NCBI RefSeq assembly: GCF_000471905.2
Contig: NW_006494916.1
Location: forward strand, 45,802-109,801
Direction of reading: 5' to 3'
Source: Amborella trichopoda
Taxonomy: Eukaryota > Streptophyta > Magnoliopsida > Amborellales > Amborellaceae
DNA: 64,000 bases
The position numbers and the translations under genes are program-made. Of the stretch, positions 35,484 to 47,227 are shown piece by piece (within the stretch, counting starts at the first letter, position 1; the number at the start of each line of letters is the position of its first letter). Below the pieces are notes generated by a model. That model was not told where the DNA came from and did no database searches. It saw only the letters and a list, made by a program, of their open reading frames with translations.

Positions 35484-35995
35484 ACATTAATAACTTTTAT
35501 TTTTTTGCATCAATAAGCGAATATTGAGATGTTCTTTCCCTGTATGAAGACTCTCATCAAACATTTATTAAAACCTAACTAAATACAATAGTATACATCG
35601 AAATTAGAATTATTGGTTTGTATTTGATTATCATCATTTTACTATACACATAAAGTGATCAAAGTATCAAACATTTATTAGTTCATTTTATTCATCCAAA
35701 ATTATTACAACCTAACTAAGTATAATAGTATATATTGAAATTGAAGTTGTTGGTTTATAACTTTCTATTTTATAATTATTTTATTATACAAATAAAAAAA
35801 TCTAAAATATCGCATAATATCATCTAATTTAAAAAATCTTATTTACAATTATAAAAAATATATATATATTACAAAATTTATAATATAAATAAATTAATAA
35901 ATAAAATACAAGATTTGGTTATCAATGTATACTGTTAATTATAATATAATGATAAACATGATTAAAAATTATTAGACAATGCTTCCATATCATAT
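35484..35995 (+). repeat. AT-rich dispersed repeat, copy 4
   Basis: Starts at ACATTAATAACTTTTATT and runs through CCTAACTAAGTATAATAG and AAATAAAATACAAGATTTGG to about 35995, aligning with 19617-20060. It has an internal duplication of the AACCTAACTAA segment (35570 and 35708). Beyond 35995 similarity ends. Confidence 0.6.
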
Positions 35996-36922
35996 GATTA
36001 AAAACAAAATAACATCCCCTATAAATTTTAATATAATTATATTCATATGATTATACGGACATAAGTTTAACAAGTTAGTAAGATAAATAAACAATACGAC
36101 TTTCAATATAATTACACTAATGTTTGTAAATGAATAAAATAGAATTTATTTACATAATTATATGCAATTAAAACTTAACTACATGTACTTTTATTTTTTG
36201 TGCATTATAAAATTATTTTTTTTTATTATTTCATATAGACAAATCTAAGTAAGAAAGATAGCTTCATAAGGTGCCACCCTTCGAATGTTTTCACATCCAA
36301 GATTTGAGAGAGAGAACGAATGGTGCAACCATAAAAGGTAACCTCAACGTCATCATTAAGGCAAAGGTGACTCTAAGCCTTGAGGTGAGCCCGATGTGTG
36401 AGTACGTCTTTTGATCGATGGTGAGGTAAGTGTGATTGAGGTGGGTGGTAGGGTAGGGCCCACCACTATAATTTCATAAGAAAGCTACTTTAAAATCGTT
36501 ATAGCGATTCGAAATCCCGTTTTTTCACTGAAACCGAAATGTGTTGGGCCATACCCCAATTGTCAATTTCCAAACCTTGGTTTAAAGTATTTGTAAGATC
36601 CAAAATTTGATACACATGTTTTCTTCACCTCATTAATCGATCTAAATAAAAAAATAACCAATATATATTTTATATATGGTCAAAATGAGTCCCTTCCAAC
36701 AATGAATCTAAACCGTCTATTTGATGAATTTCAAGATTTATGCCTTTATGAATTCAAAATCATTTTTTTTCTTTTTCTTTTTTAAAATTGTTAATCTAAT
36801 GATAATAAAATTATTTAAAAAATTTGAAAAGAAAATAACATTTCTATAGCTTAGATTTAAGCATTTCACCAAAATGGACGGCCAATATATTGGGCTAAAA
36901 AAATATAGGAAAAATTTTGTAT
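35996..36922. other. non-coding spacer
   Basis: AT-rich with a GC-richer middle (36300-36480). I see no gene, RNA or repeat here. Confidence 0.45.
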
Positions 36923-37321
36923 AGAACCTTAATTCCTCATATTATTTCATGGTAGACCCTCCTTCCGATTTTCTTTCAAGTGGTATAAAAAAACTGCAAA
37001 AGATTTCATTGTAGCTCTGTATCTCTTATCTCACTCTTTTATTGATTTTTATCATAAAAATTAATCATAACAAATCTTTTTATACCATTTCAACCCAAAA
37101 ACTTTTTTAATAAGTAGAAAGGAAAAAAAAAGGTTAAAAAATTTTTTGGATTGAAATAGTATAAAAAGTTTTTTTGGAACTAATTTTTATGGTCAAAAGT
37201 CAATAAAAGAGAAAAAAAAGAGATGAAGGGGTATGGTGAAATATTTGGAATTTCTTTATGCGGCTTGAAAGAAGAACGAAAGGAGGGTCTACCATAAAAT
37301 GATATGAGGAATTAGAGCCTC
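36923..37321. mobile_element. fold-back MITE
   Basis: The left half (from AACCTTAATTCCTCATATTA) and the right half (ending ATGAGGAATTAGAGCCT) are long imperfect inverted repeats of about 180 bp: ATGGTAGACCCTCCTT pairs with AGGAGGGTCTACCAT, and TTTTTATACCATTTCAA with TTGAAATAGTATAAAAA. About 50 bp of A-rich sequence separates the arms. A transcript through it would form a long hairpin. Confidence 0.65.
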
Positions 37322-37374
37322 ACCTCAAATCCTCATCTCGAAAGCACTTTTGGCATTGAAAATTTCATGATGGC
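37322..37374. other. short spacer
   Basis: Unremarkable junction between two transposon-like elements. Confidence 0.3.
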
Positions 37375-39053
37375 TAGAGGTGGCAACAGGTAGGGTCCAG
37401 TTGGACACATACCTGGACCTGAAATAACTTATATGTACGTGGACCTGGACCCGGACCTGACAGGTCCAATTAAATTGTACCCGTACCCAGACCCAAACCC
37501 AAACCCGACGTGCCCAATTTAACCATACCCGTACTCGATGGGTAATGTTAGACCCGGGACCCGAATCCAACATTTTCACTCTCAAATAAAACAAAAAAAA
37601 TCATACATTGTTTTTCTCTCCATATTTATTATATCTATGAGGGAACCAGTACCAGATCTATTTTCTGAATTTACAAAAAAACATGAATGGAGTTCAAGCA
37701 CAATTTCAAAAAGAAACAGTTAAATTAATCAAGAGGAGGAAAGCACATTTTTCCAGGGTTTATATTCAATTGAATGGACCAGAAAAAAAAACATAAAATT
37801 CAATGCAAATGTTGATAAAGGAAAAGGGAAGAAATATTTATCCTTTGTTTTCTATTAGTATTGTTTTGCGTGGTTCTTGTTTTTGTTAGTTCAGTTTATT
37901 ATCTGCTGCGGCAAAAAACTTATAAATTTCTCTTTATCCAACCGTCCATTTTAAATGAAAATTTTTTCAATCACAATGTCCCGTCTCTATATTATTTTAT
38001 TTTTAATTTTTTTTTATAAATTATTTTAACACCAAAATTTGGACGTCCAATCTTCTATTAAACTTACACTAACGAAAAATACAAAAATAAATTTCTAATA
38101 AAATAAAATGATCAAAATACTTTTTAAAGTTTCTAAAGGTATTTTGATCATTATATTTTATCAAAAAATTATTTTTAATATTTTTTATAGATGCACCCCA
38201 ATGAAAAGATGAACGTATTCATATTCATATAATTTGTATAAAAAAATTAAAAATAAAATACTTTGAGACGTCGAATCTAAGATCAAACAGTGACACTTTT
38301 AATCAAAATTGGATGGCGGGATGGTAGGGAAGGATATTTCTATGCTGTTGGCAAAGTATAGAAACCCTTCCCTAAATATTATACAAATTCTCATTAAAGT
38401 GACAACAGAAAATGACCCATAAGGGTAACAAAATAAAAAGAAATACTATTTCCAATTAACAGAGGCATTAAACATAATATTCAGGGAAAAAATCAGTAAT
38501 ATTCTCTCTTTTCTTTCTCTTTCTTTCTCTGCTGCTCAAGACAAGGAACTTCGTTCATCTCCCACAGAGTACCAGTGAGCTTCCTCGCCCAGATAATACC
38601 ACTATAGCCATTTCCACTCTGTTTAGCCTTCGCCCCACTTTATGAGAGAGAATGATAAATGGGGGATTCGGCCATCGAAGAAGGTGAGCTCAGGGAGAGA
38701 GAGAGGAAGAGTTGCAGAGAGGGAGGCCGTTTGGGGAAGATCCGAAGATGGGGTTTGGGTACAGGGGTTGCAGAGCAGCAGAGACCAGAGAGAGAGAGAT
38801 TTTAGGGTTACGGACTTAGGGTTCTAATTTATAAACTATTTAAGTTACAAGTTAAAACTTATATTATATATAATAAAAACAGGTCGGGTACCTGTACGTT
38901 CAGATATAGTTGGACACATACCCAGACTGTCCGGGTATCACTTAGACCTGGATTTTACCCGTGAATCCAAAACTTAGACTTATACTCGGACCCGTATCGG
39001 GTATACCCAACTGATCCCAAACGGGTCTGGTCCCTTGCCAGCCCATGGCTCTA
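37375..39053. mobile_element. possible hAT-like non-autonomous element
   Basis: Left end TAGAGGTGGCAACAGGTAGG and right end (complement) TAGAGCCATGGGCTGGCAAG share the TAGAG..TGGCAA form common at hAT ends; both are followed inward by ACCCG/CGGGT-rich sequence (37430-37560 and 38885-39030). No 8-bp target duplication was found, so this is tentative. Inside lie a degraded copy of the MITE (about 37912-38364) and a purine-rich, more GC-rich segment (38480-38830) that looks like the 5' part of an unrelated plant transcript. The Val/Trp-rich frame at 37325-37594 is a translation of the ACCCG repeats. Confidence 0.4.
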
Positions 39054-39548
39054 AAATTAATTTTCAATACCAAAATGAAATTTGAAACTCATCAAATGGT
39101 ATAGATCCATATGTAAACACCTATTTTTAGAACGAAATGGATAGTCTAAATGATTTGTTGTAATATATGCTACTTACGGAATTCGAAATCCTAATTTTTT
39201 TGCACAGCCGTAATGTTATGAGATGATGAATTTAAAGGTTTTTAAACACTTGAATTGCAATTTTTGATGAGTTATGGGTGAGCCTTTACTTATTTTGATT
39301 GGGTTGCAGCCCTATCAATTCATTTTCGTTTCTAAAGAGCGTATAATCTGTAAAGATATTGAGCACTTTGAGTTCTTTAGAGCTGCGTGACGCAGAAGAT
39401 GTGTTCTTCCATGGATTTCTTCATTTTTAAGTATCAAAGAGCAAGCAGGTATGAAGGCCCCTTCTCTATCCCTCTGCAATTCAGAGCATTGAAAATGGAG
39501 TAAGAAAAATTGGCACTTGCTTTGTGTTTCTTTCAGATAAGGACGACT
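39054..39548. other. spacer downstream of FUC1
   Basis: 39130-39320 resembles 1255-1440 (dispersed repeat). The rest is unremarkable. Confidence 0.45.
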
Positions 39549-39554
39549 TTTATT
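39549..39554 (-). terminator. poly(A) signal of FUC1
   Basis: AATAAA on the minus strand, 172 bases beyond the stop codon, at a normal distance for a plant 3' UTR. Confidence 0.5.
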
Positions 39555-39725
39555 GGTAAATAATCGTGGATATCATACGGAACAAATACTCCTCTCTCTC
39601 ACACACACATTACAGTTATCATCATTCTAAAAGAAAATGTACCAAAACACAAGATGAGAAATTCACTGCATCTAACAATGGTGTACAACAAATAGAAAGC
39701 ACATCTAGAAAGCACATCCGAACTG

Positions 39726-42700
39726 CTAAAAAGAGGCTTTACTAGCATTCCAAAACCAGTCACGTAATCTGACATGTCTGGCTTGATGATTACTATTAAA
39801 GTTCAACAATTCTAACCCAATAGCAGGAGGTGGTTCCAAGTAAATGCCAAGAAATGAAATCAATGGGTCTGCTCGGGACTTCTTTATGCTGAGTCTCAAT
39901 ACCTGAGACTCCACTGCTTGGAAACGTTGCAGCCTTTTATACCCCACAGTCGTTCCATTGACAATTGTTTCCCATTCTCCATCCTTCTGCACATCAAGAT
40001 GGTATTTGATAACCCTTTGCCCCATATGTATTGCCTCTTGAAGTTGCAGCACATTGAATGATAATGGCCTTCCAAAATCAAAGTATAAGGCCCACCCATC
40101 CTTAGCCCCTTCCTCAGGTGCCCAATAACTGTAAATTCCCTCTTTGATTACCTGAGAAGGGCCAAATTTAGGGTCATTAAGTCCTCCACGTGTGCTACTA
40201 GCCGTTATAGTGGCAGTCTCGGCTAAATTTAGTGAGAATGTTTCATGCCTTAACTTCATGAAGTCGTGGAGAACTTGAACATCTTCATCAGATATGAGAC
40301 CTGACGAATTTGGCGGAACATTGAGTAATAAAAGACAGTTCCGGCCCACGGATTTATAGTATATATCAAGTAGCTCTAGGGCTGATTTGGGGTGCTCAGA
40401 GCTGTGCCAGAACCAACCAGGCCTGATTGATACATCACACTCAGGGGGAACCCAGTCATGCCCATGTGGGTCACCTCCACTAGAATACCTGATTGCATGC
40501 TATGGATGAGTAAAGAAGGTATTTCCTAGTCACTATTCAGTGTTTAGCTCCAAGAAATACTAACAAATGAATTTTTTTGACAACAATGTGCAGGATAATG
40601 CCAGAGAATGCAAGCTTCTGTTATCAAGAGCACGTAAAAAGGAAGAGAGAGAATTGAGTTTGCTTTTTTTATGAAATCAGCAAGAGCGATACCAGGTTTA
40701 GTGTTATCTATAGTTATTAGATTTCTTATAGGAATGTATTTTTTTCCTTCATTGAATATTTGTATTTTGGATTGTTTCTCTCTTTGCATTTTGAAGCAAC
40801 TGGCATGCCTTTAACTAGTATGTGCATACATGTATGTGTATTTGTTCATGTGGGTGGCTATTACATTCCAAATATCAATAAAAAAGGAAAAGTGATAAGA
40901 ATAATCGCCAATGTATCCTTATCATATACTGGACATGACTTTGAAGGTCAGAAACTTTCCTTTTAGGGCTTAACCAAGTATCCGGCAGCCATTGCTTGTG
41001 ACATTAGACAAGTGCATTCAATCTTTCTGAGCTTACTGCGAATATAAGCATGCATAAGGAGACCACTGATTTCCTGTACAAAATGTTCATGAGGAAAAGG
41101 TCTACACAGTGGCAAATTCCAATAGTCATAAGGAGAGCTTCTTAGATGACCTTCTAAACCATTATCTGTGTAATGACCTTCCACAATTTTATCAAGTTCC
41201 TAACAATGTTTTCGAAAACATTCCTTTATTTATCTTGCCTTCAGTTGTCATAATTTGCAATTAAGTCTTCACAAGAATTTTGAGTTCGTGAGTTTAAAAC
41301 CATGCTATATGGTAGTTTTATAAGATCCTGATAACCCCTAAATTCACAGTCTTTTTGTGACATGTTCTATCTATATGTTATAATTTTTGCATACTGATGA
41401 ATTAAGTATGAGAACCATTAAATCAGACTGAATTAGGACATTTGTATGATGTAAATTCGTATCATGTATATTATGCAAGAAACAATAGCAAAGAAATCAA
41501 AATAAAAAACTCAAAATATACTTGCTATCCCAAAGAGAAAGTCAACCACATTAGTTTAAAAAGGTCAACCAAATCTGAACGCAGAATTCGAATTCACAGA
41601 AGACAGAATAAAGAAATAACAGAATGGTGAAGTTCTGCACATGTGTGGGAGGTTTCATATTTTGTATGACTTCTTTATGAGATTAGGCACCTGATTTCTT
41701 TGAAATTTATCAAGTTAATTCACAAAGAGTTCGATTTACAGTACCAATTTATAACAAATAATAGCTCATGAAAGGAGGTAGTTTCAACAAATACTACCTT
41801 AATCTAGCAGAAAGTTCTTCTAAGCAAGATTAATGATGGAGCAAGGGCAGGCAGATGGTGCACCAAATATTTATCTAAGAAATGGCAACTATTGGTATCA
41901 GGAGGGGATCCCTGTTAAGAGAATTCAGTATCGACAGGAGATCTTCAGCATAGGGTGCCAAACATGAGCATTTTTTCTAAATACACGCTATGACTGAGAC
42001 ACAATCATCACCTATAGACTGTACAAAAATAATAACAATTCCTATGGAGTGAAAAGTGATTTCAATAAACTCAATTTTGTAAGAAAATTTGAAAATTAAC
42101 TTAACTCTAAAAGATGCAAAAAAATGAAATTACAATGCAAGTGCAATTCATATGAACACCATATGAAATTATGTGGTGTAAACGCAGGCAGACATAAATT
42201 TTCGTGTGCAGGATGCCGTTTCTTATGGGTATATACATCGGCTTACACATACATATGCAAATAAGATGTTGGTCTATGTATTAATAAATGTATACATGCA
42301 TCTGCAAATGGGTGGCTATTTCTTTTCCACATGAAACTGAATTTGAAAGCAACAATTTTCTTTCGGTAAATGACATGATCAAGAGCTAATCATAATTAAT
42401 GTACATATAAAGATACAAAGCAAAGCATAGAGCGAAAAAGAATAAAGAAAGGCACATTGAAATGGAATAGAAGACCATAAGAATAAGAATGAGGAGACGT
42501 AAATGAGAGCCTGGCTTACTCGTAATCTGTATGACCAATAGTGTCAGAGGAGGCATTGAACAGGGACCAACAGGTAGAACCTGCAACTCCACCCTCATCA
42601 CCAACCCACCTGCAATCTGGACCAGCATCAGAGAAGATGACAGCCCCAGGCTGAAGCTGGTGAATCACATGAAACCATTCTTCAAATTTATACTCCATAT

Positions 42701-43959
42701 CCTTCTCTCCCTCACCCTTGGCACCATCCAACCATACCTCCTTAATCTCCCCATAACTTCAACAGCCACAAAGGCACAAACCAAACACCGTCAAAAAATA
42801 GAAACTGATCCAACAAAAGGCTGCACAAAAACAAAAGGCTTCAAAAGCCTCGTTTTTGGGTAAAAACATAAGAAAGCTTGAGCAACAAATCTTTACATCA
42901 CCTACCATCAATAGACTAAAAGAATACAACAACCCACCAACTGAGCATCAGAAAACTAATCATCTTTTAGGTTTGAGGGCATTAAAGGCCATCGATGAAT
43001 TCACAGTAAAGCTTTGGAAAGCCATTGGTTTATACAATCGCCATCAAGGGTTTGAGATAAAACTTTTTCTCTCCTACCAATGAAGGCGCTTTGCAGAGAA
43101 GAATTCAAAACAACTGTAAAAAACCCATCAAAACAGGTGTTGAAAACCAACTCCTTTCATTAAATGAAACCAATACAAACAGAGACCAAAGAGTTCTACA
43201 ATCAAACAAGAACGGAAGAAAAAACAGAAGAAAAGAAGAAAATGGAAAAAAAATAGAAAAAAAGAGAGGAAAACAAGTAATTCCCTCACACCAAAAAAGA
43301 TAAGAACCAAAACCAACAAAAGCTCATCACAAACTCCATGTTTTCTCTATCTCACTCTCTAGACTGAGGGAAAAAAAACCCGAAAATCCCATCCTTTCTG
43401 GAACTTACTTAGAAAGCAACTCAGTCATCTGCCCCAAAAAGAACTCATTATACTCCAACGTCCGGCCATAACTGGACTCATGGCGATCCCACGGAGAGAG
43501 ATAAAGCCCGAGCCCAAGACCCATCTCTTTAGCAGCCTCTGCGACCTCACTGACTACATCCCCGGTACCATTACGCCACTTACTTGACCTCACCGAATAA
43601 TCAGTGAGAGAAGAAGGCCAAAGGCAAAACCCGTCGTGATGTTTAGCGGTGATAATGAGCCTGGAGAAACCAGCGTCCTTAGCGACTCGAGCCCATTGCT
43701 TTGGATCCAAGGCAACAGGGTTGAAGATAGATGGGTCGCAGTGGCCAGTGCCCCATTCGGAATCGGTGAAAGTGTTGGGTCCGAAGTGAAGGAACATGGT
43801 GGATTCTCCGAGCTGCCATGAGAGCTGGGAAGCAGAGGGAATTGGCAGCAATGGGAGTGGGGGAGGGATTGCAGAGCAGGAAGCAAAGAGATGGAGAAGG
43901 AGATTAAGAGAGAGAAAGAGGAGAGAGAGGGAGGAATTGGGGGTGGAAATGCGCATCAT
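39726..43959 (-). CDS. FUC1: alpha-L-fucosidase 1 (GH29), three exons
   Basis: Exons on the minus strand: 43959-43409, 42756-42520 and 40488-39726, with GT..AG introns; they sum to 1551 bp, 516 codons plus stop, close to the ~506 residues of the Arabidopsis enzyme. Residues 1-30 form a signal peptide (LLFLSLNLLLHLFASCSA), so the enzyme is secreted or vacuolar. The GH29 barrel follows, with FLHFGPNTFTDSEWGTG (56-72), TAKHHDGFCLW (104-114) and EVWLDGAKG, whose Asp194 is in the position of the catalytic nucleophile. DWVPPECDVSIRPGWFW is at about 274-290. A C-terminal discoidin-like beta region (about 355-485) ends in NHQARHVRLRDWFWNASKASF. Plant enzymes of this type release alpha-1,3/4-linked fucose, as from N-glycans. 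No stop or frameshift was seen, so the gene looks functional. Confidence 0.93.
40489..42519 (-). other. FUC1 intron 2
   Basis: 2031 bp, with GTAAGC donor and CAG acceptor. AT-rich; no coding sequence or inserted element was recognised. Frames such as 40963-41184 and 40760-40966 are chance. Confidence 0.75.
42757..43408 (-). other. FUC1 intron 1
   Basis: 652 bp, GTAAG donor, GAAG acceptor. Purine-rich on the plus strand at 43190-43280, hence the Lys-rich frame 43091-43303, which is not a gene. Confidence 0.75.
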
Positions 43960-44277
43960 GAGGTGGTCACGTTCGGGAGTGGTCGCTCCGAGAGGGCACG
44001 TATCACCGCACCACCAATGTCCACCCAGTTTAACGGGTTTGATCCCATCAAAACTGAGTCATGATTATTTATGATGTACTAGATTTACATGAGGACGAAG
44101 TTTTTTTTATTTTTCAAGACAAACCACACCCTTTACACTATTCACTAACAAAATCCACCTAACACATGGAAAATTCAAAATTGGTGACCAAGGAAATGGA
44201 AGAGTGAATTCAAACAAGGTTTAAGGCCAATGATGTTTGGAACTGATTTCGACGATGAATTGATATTCTGAAAGTAA
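43960..44277 (-). other. intergenic segment: DUF4079 gene 3' UTR and FUC1 5' region
   Basis: Only 318 bp separate the two same-strand genes. A minus-strand AATAAA at 44106-44111 probably serves the upstream gene. The FUC1 promoter must therefore lie in, or overlap, the 3' end of its neighbour. No clear TATA box was identified. Confidence 0.5.
44106..44111 (-). terminator. poly(A) signal of the DUF4079 gene
   Basis: AATAAA on the minus strand, 167 bases beyond the stop codon at 44278-44280. Confidence 0.45.
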
Positions 44278-47055
44278 TCAGTAGCTCAAAGCAAGCGGAA
44301 GGCCGAAGATTGCATGAACCAGGAACAAACCCATGATACCTGTTCCCAGCACACCATGTACACTTCGTAGTCGAGGGTTCCCCTGCATACAAAAGGCTCA
44401 ATTCCACTGCCATAGAGTCGATGGTAGGTTTCGTCACCAAAAGTTTGTAAATGAATCAAAGAAGACAATTTGGAAACAAAGAGTACCAAGGTTCCTACAC
44501 ACCTTTCCTTCCATACAATCAGCAAAAGCTCTCCCACGTACCATACTTTTCAACTTTTTATTTTCCAGTTAATAAGAATTTATATTCACAATCTCAGTCG
44601 AAGGTGGTGGTGGCTCCTTTTGAATTGGATGGGTTTGGTGGATATCATATTATTTGCTCGCGTTCTCACATTAGACTCATTTTAAATAAATTTATGAAAT
44701 TATCATATCCAATTCTTAATGAAATTGGAATTAGCATATCCAATAAACTGGAATTAGCATATCCAATACAATTGGAATTGGAATTAGCATATCCAATAAA
44801 ATTCAGTCACTTTTTTGGAATTAGCATATCCAATAAAATTGGAATTAGCATATTCAGTCACTTTATTGAAATTAGCATATTCAATAAAATTGGAATTAAC
44901 ATATTCAATTGGAATTAGCATATCCAATAAATATGCTAATTTAGCATATTTATTGGATATGCTAAATTGCATATCCAATAAATATTGAAATTAGCTTATT
45001 CAATTGGAATTAGCATATAAATATGCTAATTTAGCATATCCAATAAATATGCTAAATATTTATGCTAATTTATTTATGCTAAATATGCTAATTTAGCATA
45101 TTTATTGGATATGCTAAATTGAAATTAGCATATCCAATAAATTGGAATTAGCGTATTCAATAAATTGGAATTAGCATATCAACAAATTGGAATTAGCATA
45201 TTCAATAAACTAGAATTAGCATATTCAATAAAATTGGAATTAGCATATTCAATAAATTGGAATTAGCATATTCAATAAATTGGAATTAGCATATTCAATA
45301 AAATTGGAATTAGCTTATCCAATAAAATTGGAATTAGCATATCCAATAAATTGGAATTTATTAGCATATCCAATAAATAATTTATTAGCATATCCAATAA
45401 ACTCTTTATGCTAATTCAGACATAAATTGGAATTAGCATATTCAGACATAAATTGGAATTAGCATATCCAATAAATTCTTTATTGGATATTCCAATTCTT
45501 TATTGGAATTAGCATATCCAATTCAGACATAAATTGGAATTAGCATATCCAATTCTTTATGAAAATTATCTAAAAGAAGAGCAAGATTGATGACTCTTAA
45601 GACATTAAATTCAGTCACTTTGTATGAGTTGAAATTCATCTTCATTAGACGTACGCATGGTGGTGTATGGTAGAGCTGATCTACCAGGGTATCCAATGGA
45701 GTTAGTACAAGGTGGTGTGTAGGAGAGCATAACCCGACATAGAAGATAAGTTCAAAGATCAATAGAAAGCACTCTGTAAAACTTGCAACTAGAAAACAAA
45801 ACAAGCAAATAAATATAACAGGATTCGGAAGAGATGGGATATGAAATTTTCATGTAATGCCTTCAATTCTCAATGCAACGCATGATAAGCAAAACTTCTG
45901 AGAGGAATTTGAATAGTTAAAGCAGGTTCGCAATTACTACCTCGAATAATGTGGCCAAGATTGTCTGAACTGTGAGGAGGGCGAGGCCAAGTAAACCAGT
46001 AAAAGCATGAGGACTGCAACCGAAGTATCAAAAACTCAGTAATAAACACAAAAGAAAGGAGGTATGTGGGTAAAACAACCCTAAGAATACAAAAATTTTC
46101 ATCTATTACAATAACAATATCATGATGGATGACCCCATAGAACTGCTGACTCTATAGTTTTCATTATACAAATAAACAACAAGAATGATATAATGTGACT
46201 TATGAACTTCCATCTAAACAAAACTCTTTATCTATTTTTAAAGCGTCAGGTCATTAATAGCATTCTTCAAAAGAGCTATGAATCTGGAATGAAGTCTGAA
46301 TTCCCATTTGGAACACTGAGGGATGAACATGCTTCTTGTATCTCTCAAATTCGTTTTAAGCCCTAGATTTAGAATCCATAAATTTAGCAAATCTTAAAAT
46401 TGAAGAATGGAACTTGAAATGCTTACACTTTCACTAGGAATGGGGAGATGGGGTAACTTCCTTATATTTTCAAATCTGAAATATCAGAGTTAAAGTGAGT
46501 TTGGAAGTAGTATATTTACATTGACTATGGCTCAAATAAATAAAGGACTTTATCAAAAGGTATCCCAAGAGATGAAATATTTAGCATCTCATCCATTTCT
46601 ATTGATTTAATTTCAAACATTCCATCAAAGGACATGTAATGATGAGTAAGAATAGTTGATATTTTGAGTGCGGTTTGAAAAATGGGTGAAACATTAAACA
46701 GTTGATATTTTAGGTGTGATTTGATTAATTTCCCAAAAAAATGGTAACATCCAGCATCATCAAATTACCTCATAGAAAGAGCTAAAACTACAATATACAT
46801 TTTAATCTCAAAAAGTGGGACCGGAGTGTAAAATATGAAATATATAAAACTATTTTTAAATTCTGAAAATAAAACATAATTTTGCTATAAATTTCTACAC
46901 AATTAATTTGCTGAATGACATATTTATTACCTTTCAAAGATGGGCATATCCGAAGTGAGAAGGGACGTAATTCCCCCAGTTGTGCCCACCACGAAAAAGA
47001 AGAACATGCCTCCTAACAATTTAGGGTCCAAGTCCTTTGCATTGGCCTTCTCTTC
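44278..47055 (-). CDS. DUF4079 / Ycf49-like membrane protein, last three exons (5' part missing)
   Basis: Minus-strand exons 47055-46931, 46013-45941 and 44382-44278 have GT..AG borders and compatible phases and give exactly 100 residues plus stop. Reading: EEKANAKDLDPKLLGGMFFF, VGTTGGITSLLTSDMPIFES, PHAFTGLLGLALLTVQTILA, then GNPRLRSVHGVLGTGIMGLF and LVHAIFGLPLALSY at the end. Three hydrophobic segments and the conserved HG/HA histidines match the C-terminal half of DUF4079 proteins of cyanobacteria and plants, which are plastid membrane proteins of unknown role. The family normally has a transit peptide and a preceding GGYGxYLG..IR segment; I did not find these exons up to 64000. The intron before 47055 carries the duplicated LINE block. 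No breaks occur in the visible exons. Confidence 0.68.
44690..45560. repeat. minisatellite, ~23-bp unit, in the last intron of the DUF4079 gene
   Basis: GGAATTAGCATATCCAATAA plus two to four A/T bases is repeated some 30 times with small changes (CATATTCAATAA is a common variant; 22-24 bp spacing). In 44925-45115 and 45475-45500 units occur in both orientations, giving nested palindromes such as TTTAGCATATTTATTGGATA. It is also broken by an ATTCAGTCACTTT piece at 44805, 44855 and 45608. Reading frames here are repeats. Confidence 0.85.
45561..45940 (-). other. remainder of the last DUF4079 intron
   Basis: Unremarkable intron sequence; the 93-codon frame at 45523-45804 has no support. Confidence 0.5.
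46014..46930 (-). other. DUF4079 intron between exons 46931 and 46013
   Basis: 917 bp, donor GTAATAAA, acceptor TTGCAG. A GTTGATATTTT segment is repeated at 46650 and 46700. No other feature. Confidence 0.6.
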
Positions 47056-47227
47056 CTAGCCAAAGAATAAATGTTATTTTTGTGAATTCCTTTCTTCACG
47101 AGGGACCGCACGGCAATAGGTCAATCGGCTGACTCATCAAAACCGTGTTCTTGAGATAATGAAAACAAATGAATGAAAATACTTAAGAAGTCATCAAAGC
47201 ATTTAATTCTAAAACCGAAGTATGATC
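47056..47227 (-). other. intron sequence upstream of the first visible DUF4079 exon
   Basis: Ends in the acceptor GGCTAG at 47056-47061. The rest, up to the edge of the duplicated LINE block, is unique. No exon was found here. Confidence 0.5.

Noticed and set aside
37325-37594. 89-codon frame rich in Val, Trp and Arg
   Set aside because: It is a translation of ACCCG-type short repeats in the hAT-like element end.
43590-43886. 98-codon and 61-codon frames overlapping FUC1 exon 1
   Set aside because: They are other phases of a well-supported GH29 exon.
44451-44918. 155-codon frame rich in Ile and Ser
   Set aside because: Most of it is the 23-bp minisatellite read through.
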